A stretch of 64,000 nucleotides of DNA. Source: Eshraghiella crossota (GTDB lineage Bacteria > Bacillota > Clostridia > Lachnospirales > Lachnospiraceae). The stretch lies in the NCBI RefSeq assembly GCF_025148445.1, contig NZ_CP102270.1:2281001-2345000 (forward strand). Reading direction: 5' to 3'. Below are positions 16,020-24,866 of the stretch, piece after piece; the stretch's first letter is position 1, and each line of letters opens with the position of its first letter. The notes below the pieces were generated by a model. It was not told where the DNA came from and made no database searches. It saw only the letters and a list, made by a program, of their open reading frames with translations. Made by a program: the position numbers and the translations under genes.

Positions 16020-17609
16020 TTAATGGCAATGCCTTTCTTTTTTTATTTTTCTCATAACCAAAACAATACCCATAATTAACCATGCCGCACCTATGCTTAT
16101 TAACATGACTTTTGACCCTGTGGGAAGTGCTCCCTGACTGCTGTTTTCACTGACATCATCAAGATGATAAAGTGCTATCACTTTGTCAAAAAGATTATCC
16201 ATGTAACTTTCATCCACGGTTTCTTTTCGTCTTACCGATTTCACAACATTTTCTATAAGCTGGCCGGCAGCATTTCTAAGGGATGCCGAGCCGTTAAATA
16301 CCGGTGTCACAAAAGTATTATCTTCGTTATCAAGCAGCAGCTTTGTTGCTTCTATCTTTATGCTGTAGTGCTCATTATCATCACTTCCGCCAAGTGCCAG
16401 ATATTCCCTGTACTCATCGGAATTAACCGCCTTTTTGGTCACAGGTACATATCCTTCCGTCTCACTGTATGGTATCTGTACATCATTGGTTATGAGATAT
16501 TGTGCAAAAATCCATGATGCAAGTACCTCCTGGCGGTCGCTTTTATTAAAAATACATATTGATGGTCCCTGTGAAATCATTGAAGGATTGTTCACATCAT
16601 ATTGGGGAACAGGCCTTACAACCGTTTCAAAATCAATTATTTTATCTTCACTTATATCACTTAGCGGTGCATCTGCACCCATCCATGTTGAGCCGGCAGT
16701 CGAGTCTACGGCAAAAATACATTGACCCGCATTTAAGAAATTAGCGGGATAACTAGAAATCTTAAATGTGGAAAATGCTCCTGTTTTACCATGTTCTGCA
16801 AGTTCATATAAAATCTCTTTGGTTGTGTCGTTAAAAATCTCTATTTTACCATCATCCGTGGAATAACCTGCATTCCTTTGCTTCAACATCTGGATAAGCA
16901 TATTGTCCGTTGATTTATATATAAAAGGTATGAGTACGTTCTGACCGTTGACGAGATAGTTTCCGTCCCCGTCTTTTGCCATTGCTGCCTCTGATACCTT
17001 AAAAATATAATCCCATGTGAGAACATCGGGTACCTCATATCCAAGTTTTTCTACCATGTCTTTATTAATATAACAGGCTTCTGTTGACCTCATATAAGGA
17101 AGTGCATAATATCTGTCACCTATCTTACATTCATTGAGAAAACTCTCCGTTATCTCATCTTTTTTTACTGAATCGTATCTTAATTCTTTGCCGCCGAGAC
17201 CATAGTTTTCATCCGTCATAAGTTCATCAAGAGGAACCACTACATCCGTTCCCGTAAGGTATGTGGCAATATGGTCGGGATAGGTAATACACACGTTCGG
17301 GGTTGTGTCCGTGGAAATATTGGTAATAACGTCATTGTAAATCCTGTTGTAATCCGTATAAAGCCTTAAATTAACTTTTATATTGGGATAAAGTTCTTCA
17401 AAACGGCTTATGGTATTTTCATAAATTCTTGTCTGATTTACATTGGTATCAGATTTTGCCCAGAAATTAATCTCGTAATTCCTGTCTGTGTCAAATTTCT
17501 CCGGTATTACAAAAGATACGTTGTTTTTTTTACCATGGCAGCCTGTAAATAACGATACTGCAAGACAGCATACCGTAACAGCCGCAACGGCTTTTTTGAA
17601 TTTTCTCAT
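16020..17609 (-). CDS. ABC sugar importer binding lipoprotein with a C-terminal membrane segment
   Basis: The 529-residue protein is an extracellular solute-binding protein of the family-1 type (EINFWAKSDTN, FEELYPNIKVNLRLYTDYNR). Its lipoprotein signal ends LFTGC (Cys24). Unusually it also ends with a hydrophobic segment and a basic tail (about 495-529: VMLISIGAAWLIMGIVLVM then RKIKKE), so it could be held at both ends. The LPTGS just before that segment is not a full LPXTG motif. It is encoded last in its transporter operon, after the ATPase and both permeases, and its start overlaps the upstream permease stop by 4 bp (ATGA). The substrate is probably an oligosaccharide; its identity is unknown. 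Confidence 0.88.
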   Translation of the reverse strand: MRKFKKAVAAVTVCCLAVSLFTGCHGKKNNVSFVIPEKFDTDRNYEINFWAKSDTNVNQTRIYENTISRFEELYPNIKVNLRLYTDYNRIYNDVITNISTDTTPNVCITYPDHIATYLTGTDVVVPLDELMTDENYGLGGKELRYDSVKKDEITESFLNECKIGDRYYALPYMRSTEACYINKDMVEKLGYEVPDVLTWDYIFKVSEAAMAKDGDGNYLVNGQNVLIPFIYKSTDNMLIQMLKQRNAGYSTDDGKIEIFNDTTKEILYELAEHGKTGAFSTFKISSYPANFLNAGQCIFAVDSTAGSTWMGADAPLSDISEDKIIDFETVVRPVPQYDVNNPSMISQGPSICIFNKSDRQEVLASWIFAQYLITNDVQIPYSETEGYVPVTKKAVNSDEYREYLALGGSDDNEHYSIKIEATKLLLDNEDNTFVTPVFNGSASLRNAAGQLIENVVKSVRRKETVDESYMDNLFDKVIALYHLDDVSENSSQGALPTGSKVMLISIGAAWLIMGIVLVMRKIKKERHCH

Positions 17610-18481
17610 CCTTTTGTACCTCCCCTTCTGACACCTTCCATAATTTTTTTACGGAAAACAAAGAAAAGTACTATGAGAGGCACCGAAATAACCACAACCG
17701 CCGCCATCATTGCAGGAATATTTTCCCTGCCGAAGCCGTTTTCCCTAATCTCCTGTATTCCGTTTGACACAAGATAATATTTCTGATCGTAGGTAATAAG
17801 TCTTGGCCATACGTAGGAATTCCAACATTCTATTACTTTAAGAATGGTTATGGTAATTATAGTAGGTCTGCAAATCGGTATCATTACTTTTAAAAGATAT
17901 TTTATATCGGAGGTTCCGTCTACTTTTGCCGCATAGTAAAGCTCGTCCGGCACCTGTTCAAAATTCTCTTTTAACAGATAAATGTAAAATACCGAAGTAA
18001 CCGACGGAAGAATAAGTCCCGTAAAAGTATTTCTGAGATTGAGATTGGTAATTGTAACATAATTCGTAATGATAACAAGCTCATACGGTATCATCATCAG
18101 CGATAGAAACAGTCCGAACACGATATTTTTACCCCTGAATCTCATCCTTGCAAAGGCATAGGCCGCAAGTGTCACCACAACCAACATCAATACAGTTGTC
18201 GCAACGGTAAACCACAAAGTATTTGCCAGATATCTTAAAAGAGGCACTGATGTGAATACATTTTTGTAGTTCTCCAACGTAGGCGACGTTGCAATAAGAC
18301 TTGGTATTTTTTCCGAATTGTAGGCACCGTAGCCTTTTATTGAGGTAACCACCATCCAGTAAAACGGAAAAAGCACAATTACCGCCCACAATGTAAGCAC
18401 AAGGTATAAAAAGATATTTCCCACTGTTTTCTTTGCATGGGATTTTTTATTAATTCTTACATAATCAATATCAGCAGCCAT
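17606..18481 (-). CDS. ABC sugar importer permease, MalG-like
   Basis: This 291-residue protein has six predicted membrane helices and the cytoplasmic EAA loop ELYYAAKVDGTSDIKYLLKV-MIP that contacts the ATPase. It matches the MalG-type permease of carbohydrate uptake (CUT1) systems. It lies 3 bp from the partner permease upstream and overlaps the binding-protein gene by 4 bp, so the complex is made from one mRNA. With the MalF-like partner it forms the channel for the substrate delivered by the 529-residue lipoprotein. Confidence 0.92.
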   Translation of the reverse strand: MAADIDYVRINKKSHAKKTVGNIFLYLVLTLWAVIVLFPFYWMVVTSIKGYGAYNSEKIPSLIATSPTLENYKNVFTSVPLLRYLANTLWFTVATTVLMLVVVTLAAYAFARMRFRGKNIVFGLFLSLMMIPYELVIITNYVTITNLNLRNTFTGLILPSVTSVFYIYLLKENFEQVPDELYYAAKVDGTSDIKYLLKVMIPICRPTIITITILKVIECWNSYVWPRLITYDQKYYLVSNGIQEIRENGFGRENIPAMMAAVVVISVPLIVLFFVFRKKIMEGVRRGGTKG

Positions 18482-18484
18482 AAC

Positions 18485-19381
18485 TTACTCCTTTCCGTCA
18501 TTTTTGTTGCTTCCAACCATAAGATTTATACAGGTTATGGTAAAAACAATTAAAAACAATATAATCGCCGCGGCAGAGGCATAGGACGGATATCCGCCGC
18601 TCTTGCCGTAAAGCATATCGTAAACATAACCTACGATTGTATTCATTCCCGCCGCATTAAGGTCTGTTCCAAAGAGTGCAACTTCATCACTGTATGCTTT
18701 AAATGCTCCTATAAATCCCGTGATAACAAGATAAAATACAATCGGTTTAATCATAGGAAGTGTAATTCTGAAAAATATTCTTGTACCGGATGTTCCGTCA
18801 ACCCGTGCCGCATTGTAATACTGCTCATTAACGGAGGCAAGGGCACTTGTCAGAATAAGTATCTTAAAAGGCATTACAATCCATATAGTGTAAATACACA
18901 TAACAAGCATTTTTGCCCAATACGGACCATCAATAAAATCCACGGACTTTCCTCCGAACGCATTTATAAGAACGTTTATTAGTCCGTCGGAATATGCGGT
19001 CTTTTTGAAAAGTATCATAAATACAAGACCGACTGCGAGGGTATTGGTTACATAAGGCAGAAAATATACTGTCTGGTATAAATTTCTGAGCGGCTTTATT
19101 TTACTTAATCCCACAGAAATAAGTAACGACAGAATCGTTGATGTGGGAACCGTTATTGCCACAAGGAGTATTGTATTTTTTAGTGCCTGTACAAAATAAG
19201 GGTCATGAAGCACATAGGAATAATTATAAAACCCTATACCACTGTAGCTTTGTGACGCAAAATTATATCCCTCTTCAAAGGAATATATAAGCACGTCCAC
19301 TAACGGATATATCATAAACACACCAAGAAAAAGAATGGCAGGTATAAGATACAGCCATGCTTTGTTGTTATTTTTCTCCAT
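18485..19381 (-). CDS. ABC sugar importer permease, MalF-like
   Basis: The 298-residue protein has an N-terminal helix (AWLYLIPAILFLGVFMIYPL) typical of MalF/UgpA-type permeases, six membrane helices and an EAA loop (QYYNAARVDGTSGTRIFFRI). The ATG at 19381 has AAAGGA 6 nt upstream and overlaps the ATPase stop by 14 bp; a start ten codons earlier is less likely. It pairs with the MalG-like permease encoded next. Confidence 0.92.
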   Translation of the reverse strand: MEKNNNKAWLYLIPAILFLGVFMIYPLVDVLIYSFEEGYNFASQSYSGIGFYNYSYVLHDPYFVQALKNTILLVAITVPTSTILSLLISVGLSKIKPLRNLYQTVYFLPYVTNTLAVGLVFMILFKKTAYSDGLINVLINAFGGKSVDFIDGPYWAKMLVMCIYTIWIVMPFKILILTSALASVNEQYYNAARVDGTSGTRIFFRITLPMIKPIVFYLVITGFIGAFKAYSDEVALFGTDLNAAGMNTIVGYVYDMLYGKSGGYPSYASAAAIILFLIVFTITCINLMVGSNKNDGKE

Positions 19382-20471
19382 AACGTATCCTTTCCTCCGT
19401 TTCCTTATCAAATATAAGGACTTTTGATGGTTTCAGGTTGAATGCAACTTCTTCCCTGGTTCCGTCAATAACCCTGTCATTGGTTATTATTGAACGTACA
19501 ACCGGATTAACGGAAGCATCATTTTGGGAAACTATGCTTATATCCCTTCCCATAATTTCTATTCTTTCCATTTTGCAATGCAATTTTCCGCTGTCTTCAG
19601 GAATGAAACCCTCCGGTCTTATGCCCACATAGACTTCTCTGTCGCTTACTCCCTGTACTGCAAAAAGTTCATCTTTTCCGATATATAATTTTTCATTTTT
19701 GACATACCCGTTAAACACATTGATAGGCGGTGTTCCGAGGAATTTTGCCACGAAAAGATTGACAGGATTATCATAGACCTCCTGCGGCCTGCCCACCTGC
19801 TGCATCCTGCCGTCCTTCATGACAATTATAATATCCGATATACTCATTGCTTCTTCCTGGTCATGGGTTACAAATATGGTGGTAATCCCTGTCTCCCTCT
19901 GGATTCTTCTTATCTCCTCCCTTGTCTGTAATCTTAATCTTGCATCAAGATTGGACAATGGTTCGTCAAGCAGCAATACCGGCGGCATCTTTACAAGTGC
20001 TCTTGCAATGGCTACTCTTTGCTGCTGTCCTCCCGAAAGTGCATTGGGTTTTCTGTCAAGGAACTCATCTATCTGGACTATTTTAGCCGCATTATATGCA
20101 CGTTTGTCCATCTCTTCTTTAGTAAGTTTATCTTTTCCTTTAAGGTTCTGTAATGGGAAAATAATATTCTGTTTTACGGTAAGATGTGGATACAAAGCAT
20201 AATTCTGGAACACAAGTCCCACGCCTCTGTTTTCTGTAGGAACTTTCGTTACATCATTCTCTCCAAAATATATTTTGCCCTCCGTTGGTGTAAGCAGTCC
20301 GCTTATCATATAAAGCATGGTGCTTTTTCCGCAGCCTGACGGTCCCAAAAGACCTACAAGCTTTCCGTCCGGAATTTCAAGATTAAAATCATCCACCGCG
20401 ATAACATCTTTTTTGTCTTTTCGGTTTCTATTCTGGAATTTTTTGGTCAGATTCTCTAATACAACCTTCAT
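19368..20471 (-). CDS. ABC sugar importer ATPase, MsmK/UgpC type
   Basis: The 367-residue protein has Walker A GPSGCGKST (43-51), the signature LSGGQQQR, Walker B LLLDEPLSNLDA and a switch His in FVTHDQEE. A C-terminal regulatory OB (TOBE) region is typical of CUT1 ATPases such as MalK, UgpC and MsmK. It drives the two permeases encoded after it. No ATPase lies in the malEFG cluster at 24.0-27.2 kb, so this protein may energise both transporters, as MsmK-type ATPases do in other Firmicutes; that sharing is inference. Confidence 0.94.
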   Translation of the reverse strand: MKVVLENLTKKFQNRNRKDKKDVIAVDDFNLEIPDGKLVGLLGPSGCGKSTMLYMISGLLTPTEGKIYFGENDVTKVPTENRGVGLVFQNYALYPHLTVKQNIIFPLQNLKGKDKLTKEEMDKRAYNAAKIVQIDEFLDRKPNALSGGQQQRVAIARALVKMPPVLLLDEPLSNLDARLRLQTREEIRRIQRETGITTIFVTHDQEEAMSISDIIIVMKDGRMQQVGRPQEVYDNPVNLFVAKFLGTPPINVFNGYVKNEKLYIGKDELFAVQGVSDREVYVGIRPEGFIPEDSGKLHCKMERIEIMGRDISIVSQNDASVNPVVRSIITNDRVIDGTREEVAFNLKPSKVLIFDKETEERIRYGEK

Positions 20472-20482
20472 TTTACTTCTCC

Positions 20483-21322
20483 TTAATATCTGAGTTTAAT
20501 GTCCGACAGGGTTACCGGCACATCATAATTTAATGCTTTCATCATATAATCCATCCCCTTTTTGGCAAGGTCTATGTGGTTCTTCGGTGCAACCACAATT
20601 TCATTGACAGGAAGGGGCTCTGTGCTTAAAGGAACCTCTATATATGGTATAATGTACCCTTCCCTTACCCTGAAATGGACCTTCGTATCGGATTTCTTGG
20701 CAAATACAAAGCGGTACTCCTTCTCCTGTGAAAATGCTTCTGCTTTAAAAAACATTGAATATATTGATATCTTATCGCTGAAACTTATACACATTCTCCT
20801 GTATTCTTCATCGTTACGGTCATTATAACCTTTATCAACCATGTCCGTAAACTGCGGAAATTCTTTTATGAACTGTTCCATAAATTCATGGATATATTTT
20901 ATCTGCTTATCTCGGTCATAAATCACGAGTCCGTGATATTCTACCTCGTTGGCTTCATCTATTCTCTTAATTATCTTTCTGCTGTCAAAACCAATGTTAT
21001 ATCCATTGGCGTTACCAAATTCTGCCCACATGGTTATGCTGTCCCTGCAGCAGGAAAAAGATAAAACAAAATATTCTGAGTTGCCGCTATTATTGACATC
21101 CTCTAAAAACATCCCAATTTTATCATCATTCCCGATGTAGTTAATAAGTACTTTCTTCAGTATTTTATTAACATACAGAAATTCTTTTGGATCATTTAAA
21201 AAATCATTCTTGGTCGCCCAAAAGCATTTATTATTCATTATTCCGTTAATTCCATTGCTTTTTGTGTAGTGGTAAAGTACCTTATCCTTTACCTCATCAA
21301 GACATATCCTGCTACCTATCAT
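20483..21322 (-). CDS. DUF2971 family protein
   Basis: The 279-residue protein begins with the features of DUF2971: LYHYTKSNGINGIMNNKCFW, then a DP dipeptide in LNDPKEF, the mid-region SFSCCRDSITMWAEFGNANG, and a C-terminal VVAPKN. The molecular function of this family is unknown; members are often found near defence or mobile genes. Here it is the first gene of an ABC sugar importer operon, 11 bp before the ATPase, with its own upstream promoter candidate. It is soluble, with no signal peptide. A role linked to transport is only suggested by the operon. Confidence 0.82.
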   Translation of the reverse strand: MIGSRICLDEVKDKVLYHYTKSNGINGIMNNKCFWATKNDFLNDPKEFLYVNKILKKVLINYIGNDDKIGMFLEDVNNSGNSEYFVLSFSCCRDSITMWAEFGNANGYNIGFDSRKIIKRIDEANEVEYHGLVIYDRDKQIKYIHEFMEQFIKEFPQFTDMVDKGYNDRNDEEYRRMCISFSDKISIYSMFFKAEAFSQEKEYRFVFAKKSDTKVHFRVREGYIIPYIEVPLSTEPLPVNEIVVAPKNHIDLAKKGMDYMMKALNYDVPVTLSDIKLRY

Positions 21323-21354
21323 ATATTCCTGCCTTTTTGTTTTCTTAATTTTTT

Positions 21355-21384
21355 ATTTTACCACCTGAATCCCCATTTCGTAAA
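21355..21384 (-). promoter_or_regulatory. Promoter candidate of the DUF2971/ABC importer operon
   Basis: On the minus strand TTTACG (21384-21379) and TAAAAT (21360-21355) are separated by 18 bp, with TGG directly before the -10 as in an extended -10 promoter. It lies 33 bp upstream of the DUF2971 start and just after the malQ terminator. Confidence 0.45.
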
Positions 21385-21392
21385 TATTTAAA

Positions 21393-21422
21393 AAGAACTT
21401 CGGCAGTTTAACCGAAGTTCTT
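21393..21422. terminator. Terminator after malQ
   Basis: AAGAACTTCGG at 21393-21403 pairs perfectly with CCGAAGTTCTT at 21412-21422, followed on the minus strand by TTTAAAT. It ends the malE-F-G-lacI-malQ operon before the DUF2971 promoter. Confidence 0.85.
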
Positions 21423-21462
21423 TTAACTTATTATTTAACATTTTAACCTTTTATTTATCCGT

Positions 21463-22944
21463 TTATTTCAGACGTCCGTAAAGTTTTGTAAGTCTGAAAA
21501 GCCTGTTGGCTATCTTAGCGTTAAATGCCTTTGGCATAGCACGCCATGACCAGTTTCCGCCAAGTGTAGAAGGTATATTCATTCTGCTTTCGCTGCCGAG
21601 TCCTAAAAGATCCTGTGCCTGAATGATTGTTGTACCCGCTACGCTGCTCCATAATGCTCTTATCATATCCCAGTATGGTTCTTCTTTACCCATAACAAGA
21701 TATTCTTTTGCATATTTAACATCTTCCTTATCTGCTGTTTTCATCCAGCCCATAATTGTATCGTTGTCATGTGTTCCCGCATAGGCAATACAATTAACCG
21801 GATACATATGTGGAAGATAATCGTTATTGTTGCTGTCCCTGCTGTCAAAAGCAAATTCCAGAACTTTCATTCCCGGATATCCGCTTTCGCGAAGAAGATT
21901 TCTTACCGAATCTGTTAAAAATCCTAAATCCTCGGCAATTATATTCTTCTTTCCTAATTTCTTTTCAACTGCTTTGAACAATTCTATTCCCGGTCCCTGT
22001 CTCCATTCACCGTTTACGGCAGTTGTCTCACCATAAGGAATTGCATAATATGAATCAAATCCTCTGAAATGATCAATTCTGAGAACATTATATATTCTGC
22101 ATGCTGCATCTATTCTCTTTATCCACCATTTATATCCGTCAGCTTTCATTACATCCCAACGGAATAAAGGATTACCCCATAACTGGCCCGTTGCTGAAAA
22201 TCCATCGGGAGGACATCCTGCAACATCCGTAGGATTAAGATTATCATCAAGCTGGAAAAGCCCCGGATTAGCCCATACGTCAACACTGTCAAGTGCTACA
22301 TATATAGGGAGGTCACCTATAATCTCAATATTTTTCTCATTGGCATAGGCTCTTAATTCATTCCACTGCTTAAAGAAGAAATACTGCATTATAATCCAGA
22401 AATTGATATCTTCCTTATGTTCTTCCTTTGCTATATTAATTGCATCATCATAACGTTTCTTAAGAGGTTCATCCCATTCAAGCCATGATTTACCGCCATT
22501 GGCATCCTTTAATGCCATAAACAAAGCGTAATCATATATCCATGACTTATTGTCATGGCAGAATTCCTTATATCCATCTTCCGGATTTTCAAGAAACCTC
22601 TCTGCTGCTTTTCTCAAAACAACATATCTTTTATTATATAATGCTTCGTAATTTACTCTGTCAGGTTCACTTTCCCAGTCAATACCTGCATATTCTTTTC
22701 TTTTAAGGTATCCGGCCTTGCAAAGCTCATCCAGATCAATAAAGTATGGATTACCTGCAAAGGTTGAAAATGACTGGTACGGAGAATCTCCGTAGCTTGT
22801 AGGGCATACAGGCAATATCTGCCAGTAAGCCTGACCTGCTTTATCAAGAAAATCCACAAAATCTCTTGCAGGTTTTCCCATGCTTCCTATCCCATGTGGT
22901 GACGGAAGTGATGATATGTGCATTAAAACACCGCTTTTTCTCAT
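21463..22944 (-). CDS. malQ: 4-alpha-glucanotransferase (amylomaltase)
   Basis: The 493-residue enzyme is a GH77 amylomaltase. It has the N-terminal SGVLMHISSLPSPHGIGSMG, the substrate-site NPLFRWDVM, the nucleophile region LRIDHFRGFDSYYAIP, the acid/base region IIAEDLG and GTHDNDTIMGW. It transfers glucan units between maltodextrins and releases glucose in the cytosol. The ATG at 22944 has AAGGA 10 nt upstream; a GTG three codons earlier is too close to it. It is the last gene after malE, malF, malG and a LacI regulator, which supports maltodextrin as the substrate of the operon. Confidence 0.96.
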   Translation of the reverse strand: MRKSGVLMHISSLPSPHGIGSMGKPARDFVDFLDKAGQAYWQILPVCPTSYGDSPYQSFSTFAGNPYFIDLDELCKAGYLKRKEYAGIDWESEPDRVNYEALYNKRYVVLRKAAERFLENPEDGYKEFCHDNKSWIYDYALFMALKDANGGKSWLEWDEPLKKRYDDAINIAKEEHKEDINFWIIMQYFFFKQWNELRAYANEKNIEIIGDLPIYVALDSVDVWANPGLFQLDDNLNPTDVAGCPPDGFSATGQLWGNPLFRWDVMKADGYKWWIKRIDAACRIYNVLRIDHFRGFDSYYAIPYGETTAVNGEWRQGPGIELFKAVEKKLGKKNIIAEDLGFLTDSVRNLLRESGYPGMKVLEFAFDSRDSNNNDYLPHMYPVNCIAYAGTHDNDTIMGWMKTADKEDVKYAKEYLVMGKEEPYWDMIRALWSSVAGTTIIQAQDLLGLGSESRMNIPSTLGGNWSWRAMPKAFNAKIANRLFRLTKLYGRLK

Positions 22945-22962
22945 GCTATCCACATCCTTAAC

Positions 22963-23970
22963 TTAGTTTATTTTTCTGACGCTCTCTCCTTTTACAAGGG
23001 CAAATTCCTCTACCTCATATACAGGCCTTGCGCCATTGTCAATACAGTCGAGAAGTATCTCCACGCTTCTTGCAGCTATTTTTTCTTTATGCTGTCGGAT
23101 TGTTGTAAGTCTCGGTTTAAAATAGTTACCGATATCAATGCCATCAAATCCCACAACAGATATGTCTTCCGGAACACGCAGTCCCTTGTCCCATATTGCT
23201 CTTATGGCACCGATTGCCGTCACATCTGACATGGCAAAAACCGCTGTCAGCTCCGGCATCTTATCAAACAATCTATTCATTGCCTCGTATCCTCCGGATA
23301 TTGTAAAATACGATGTCACAAACTGTCTGTCCTCGTCAAAACCATATCCGTGCTCAACTAATGCTTCTTTAACACCTACGTATCTGCTGTAAACAGCATT
23401 TGAGGCACTCATATTGCCACCCAAAACTCCAATATTCTTATGCCCCTGTTTTATCAAGTGCTCCACCGCCAGTCTGGCAGCTGATTTATCATCTGTGCAC
23501 ACACTGGAAAGGTTATCTAACTGCAATCCCTCCGCGTTACTTGTTACCAGTACGCATGGAACCGTAATCCGGTGAAAATATTTTCTGAAATAGTCATGAT
23601 TGCACCCTAAAAATAGAATTCCCAATGGACGTCTTTCTTTACATATCTGGATAGCCTGTTCAATTTCATTATCATCTTCGCTTATGTAATACATAAGCGA
23701 AGCATAACCTTTTGATTCAACAAGCCTTTGCATCGGTTCCAGAACTGCTGCAAACAGCATATTCTGTGTTCCTTTTATTATTATCGCAATACCATCCTTA
23801 CTTTGTTGTTTTAAATGCTTTGCATTGTTATTAAGACGGAAATTATATTTATTAACAACCTGCATAACGGAATTTTTTGCGTGTTCTGAAACATCCGACG
23901 CATTGTTCAGTACTCTCGAAACTGTCCCTATGGAATAGCCTGATTCTTTGGCAATATCTTTTATTGTCAT
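22963..23970 (-). CDS. LacI-family regulator, probable maltodextrin operon repressor
   Basis: The 335-residue protein has the LacI helix-turn-helix and hinge at 1-60 (MTIKDIAKESGYSIGTVSRV-LNN, hinge NNNAKHLKQQ) and a periplasmic-binding-protein-like sensor domain (VSVVGFDGIDIGNYFKPRLT). It lies between malG and malQ, 18 bp before malQ. Palindromes with the core AAACGTTT lie upstream of malE and of malF, so autoregulation of the operon is likely. The same sites also fit the CcpA cre consensus, so CcpA could compete. AAGGA lies 9 nt before the ATG. Confidence 0.93.
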   Translation of the reverse strand: MTIKDIAKESGYSIGTVSRVLNNASDVSEHAKNSVMQVVNKYNFRLNNNAKHLKQQSKDGIAIIIKGTQNMLFAAVLEPMQRLVESKGYASLMYYISEDDNEIEQAIQICKERRPLGILFLGCNHDYFRKYFHRITVPCVLVTSNAEGLQLDNLSSVCTDDKSAARLAVEHLIKQGHKNIGVLGGNMSASNAVYSRYVGVKEALVEHGYGFDEDRQFVTSYFTISGGYEAMNRLFDKMPELTAVFAMSDVTAIGAIRAIWDKGLRVPEDISVVGFDGIDIGNYFKPRLTTIRQHKEKIAARSVEILLDCIDNGARPVYEVEEFALVKGESVRKIN

Positions 23971-23999
23971 CTAAATCATTCCTTCTCCTACTAAAAAAC

Positions 24000-24866
24000 T
24001 TATCCTTTAACGGCTCCGGCTGCAATACCTTTAATAATATGTTTCTGTCCAAACAGATATACAATAATGATAGGTATAATAGTAAGCAGCACACTGGCAA
24101 ACATAGAACCATTATCAACATGTCCATATGAGCCTGTGAATGCCGAATTAATAAGTATAGGTAAGGTCTGGTATCCTTTTGTTCTGTCAAGAACAAGATA
24201 AGGAAGTAAATAGTCATTCCATACCCACATAGCTTCAAGAATCAATACTGAAATAAGTGTTGGCTTAAGGATTGGCAATACAACCTTAAAATATGTCTGT
24301 AACGGATTACATCCGTCAATCATTGCTGCTTCCTCTATTTCCATAGGAATTGTTTTCATAAATCCGGCAAACATAAATACCGCCAGACCTGCACCAAATC
24401 CCAGATAAATTATCCATATAGTCCATGGTGAGTTGAGGTGCATTTTTGTTGCTGTATACGAAAGTGTAAGCATAACCATCTGGAATGGAACAACCATCGA
24501 AAATACAAACATATAATAAATAAAACTAGATATAAATCCTTTAACTCTGGTAATAAACCATGCACACATCGAGCAGAATATTATAATAGCTGCCACTGAT
24601 GTTACTGTGATAAGCAAACTCACTCCAAAGCTCTGGAAGAATTTGTTCGTCTCGATTGCAGTTTTAAAATTCGTCCAACCTGTAAATGTCTCACTTGTCG
24701 GAAGCTTGAACATTGCATCTGTTGTAATTTTATTACTCTTTTTCAAGGCATTGATAAGTACCATAAATATTGGGTAAATATATGCCAGTGAAATCAATGA
24801 AAGCACAGCTCCGAGTACAAAGTTAGATGTATTAAATTTTTTCTTAACTACGATTTTTTCATCCAT
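24000..24866 (-). CDS. Maltodextrin-type ABC permease, MalG-like
   Basis: The 288-residue protein has six membrane helices and the EAA loop (EIEEAAMIDGCNPLQTYFKV). Its start overlaps the MalF-like stop by 1 bp (TAATG). The N-terminus is short and basic with no signal cleavage. It forms the translocation channel with the partner permease. The neighbouring malQ and LacI genes support maltodextrin as substrate. No dedicated ATPase gene is in this cluster. Confidence 0.92.
   Translation of the reverse strand: MDEKIVVKKKFNTSNFVLGAVLSLISLAYIYPIFMVLINALKKSNKITTDAMFKLPTSETFTGWTNFKTAIETNKFFQSFGVSLLITVTSVAAIIIFCSMCAWFITRVKGFISSFIYYMFVFSMVVPFQMVMLTLSYTATKMHLNSPWTIWIIYLGFGAGLAVFMFAGFMKTIPMEIEEAAMIDGCNPLQTYFKVVLPILKPTLISVLILEAMWVWNDYLLPYLVLDRTKGYQTLPILINSAFTGSYGHVDNGSMFASVLLTIIPIIIVYLFGQKHIIKGIAAGAVKG

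Noticed and set aside
16020-16130. LPXTG sorting signal in the ABC binding lipoprotein
   Set aside because: The sequence is LPTGS, one residue short of LPXTG, and the protein already has a lipobox. I treat the C-terminal segment as a membrane helix.
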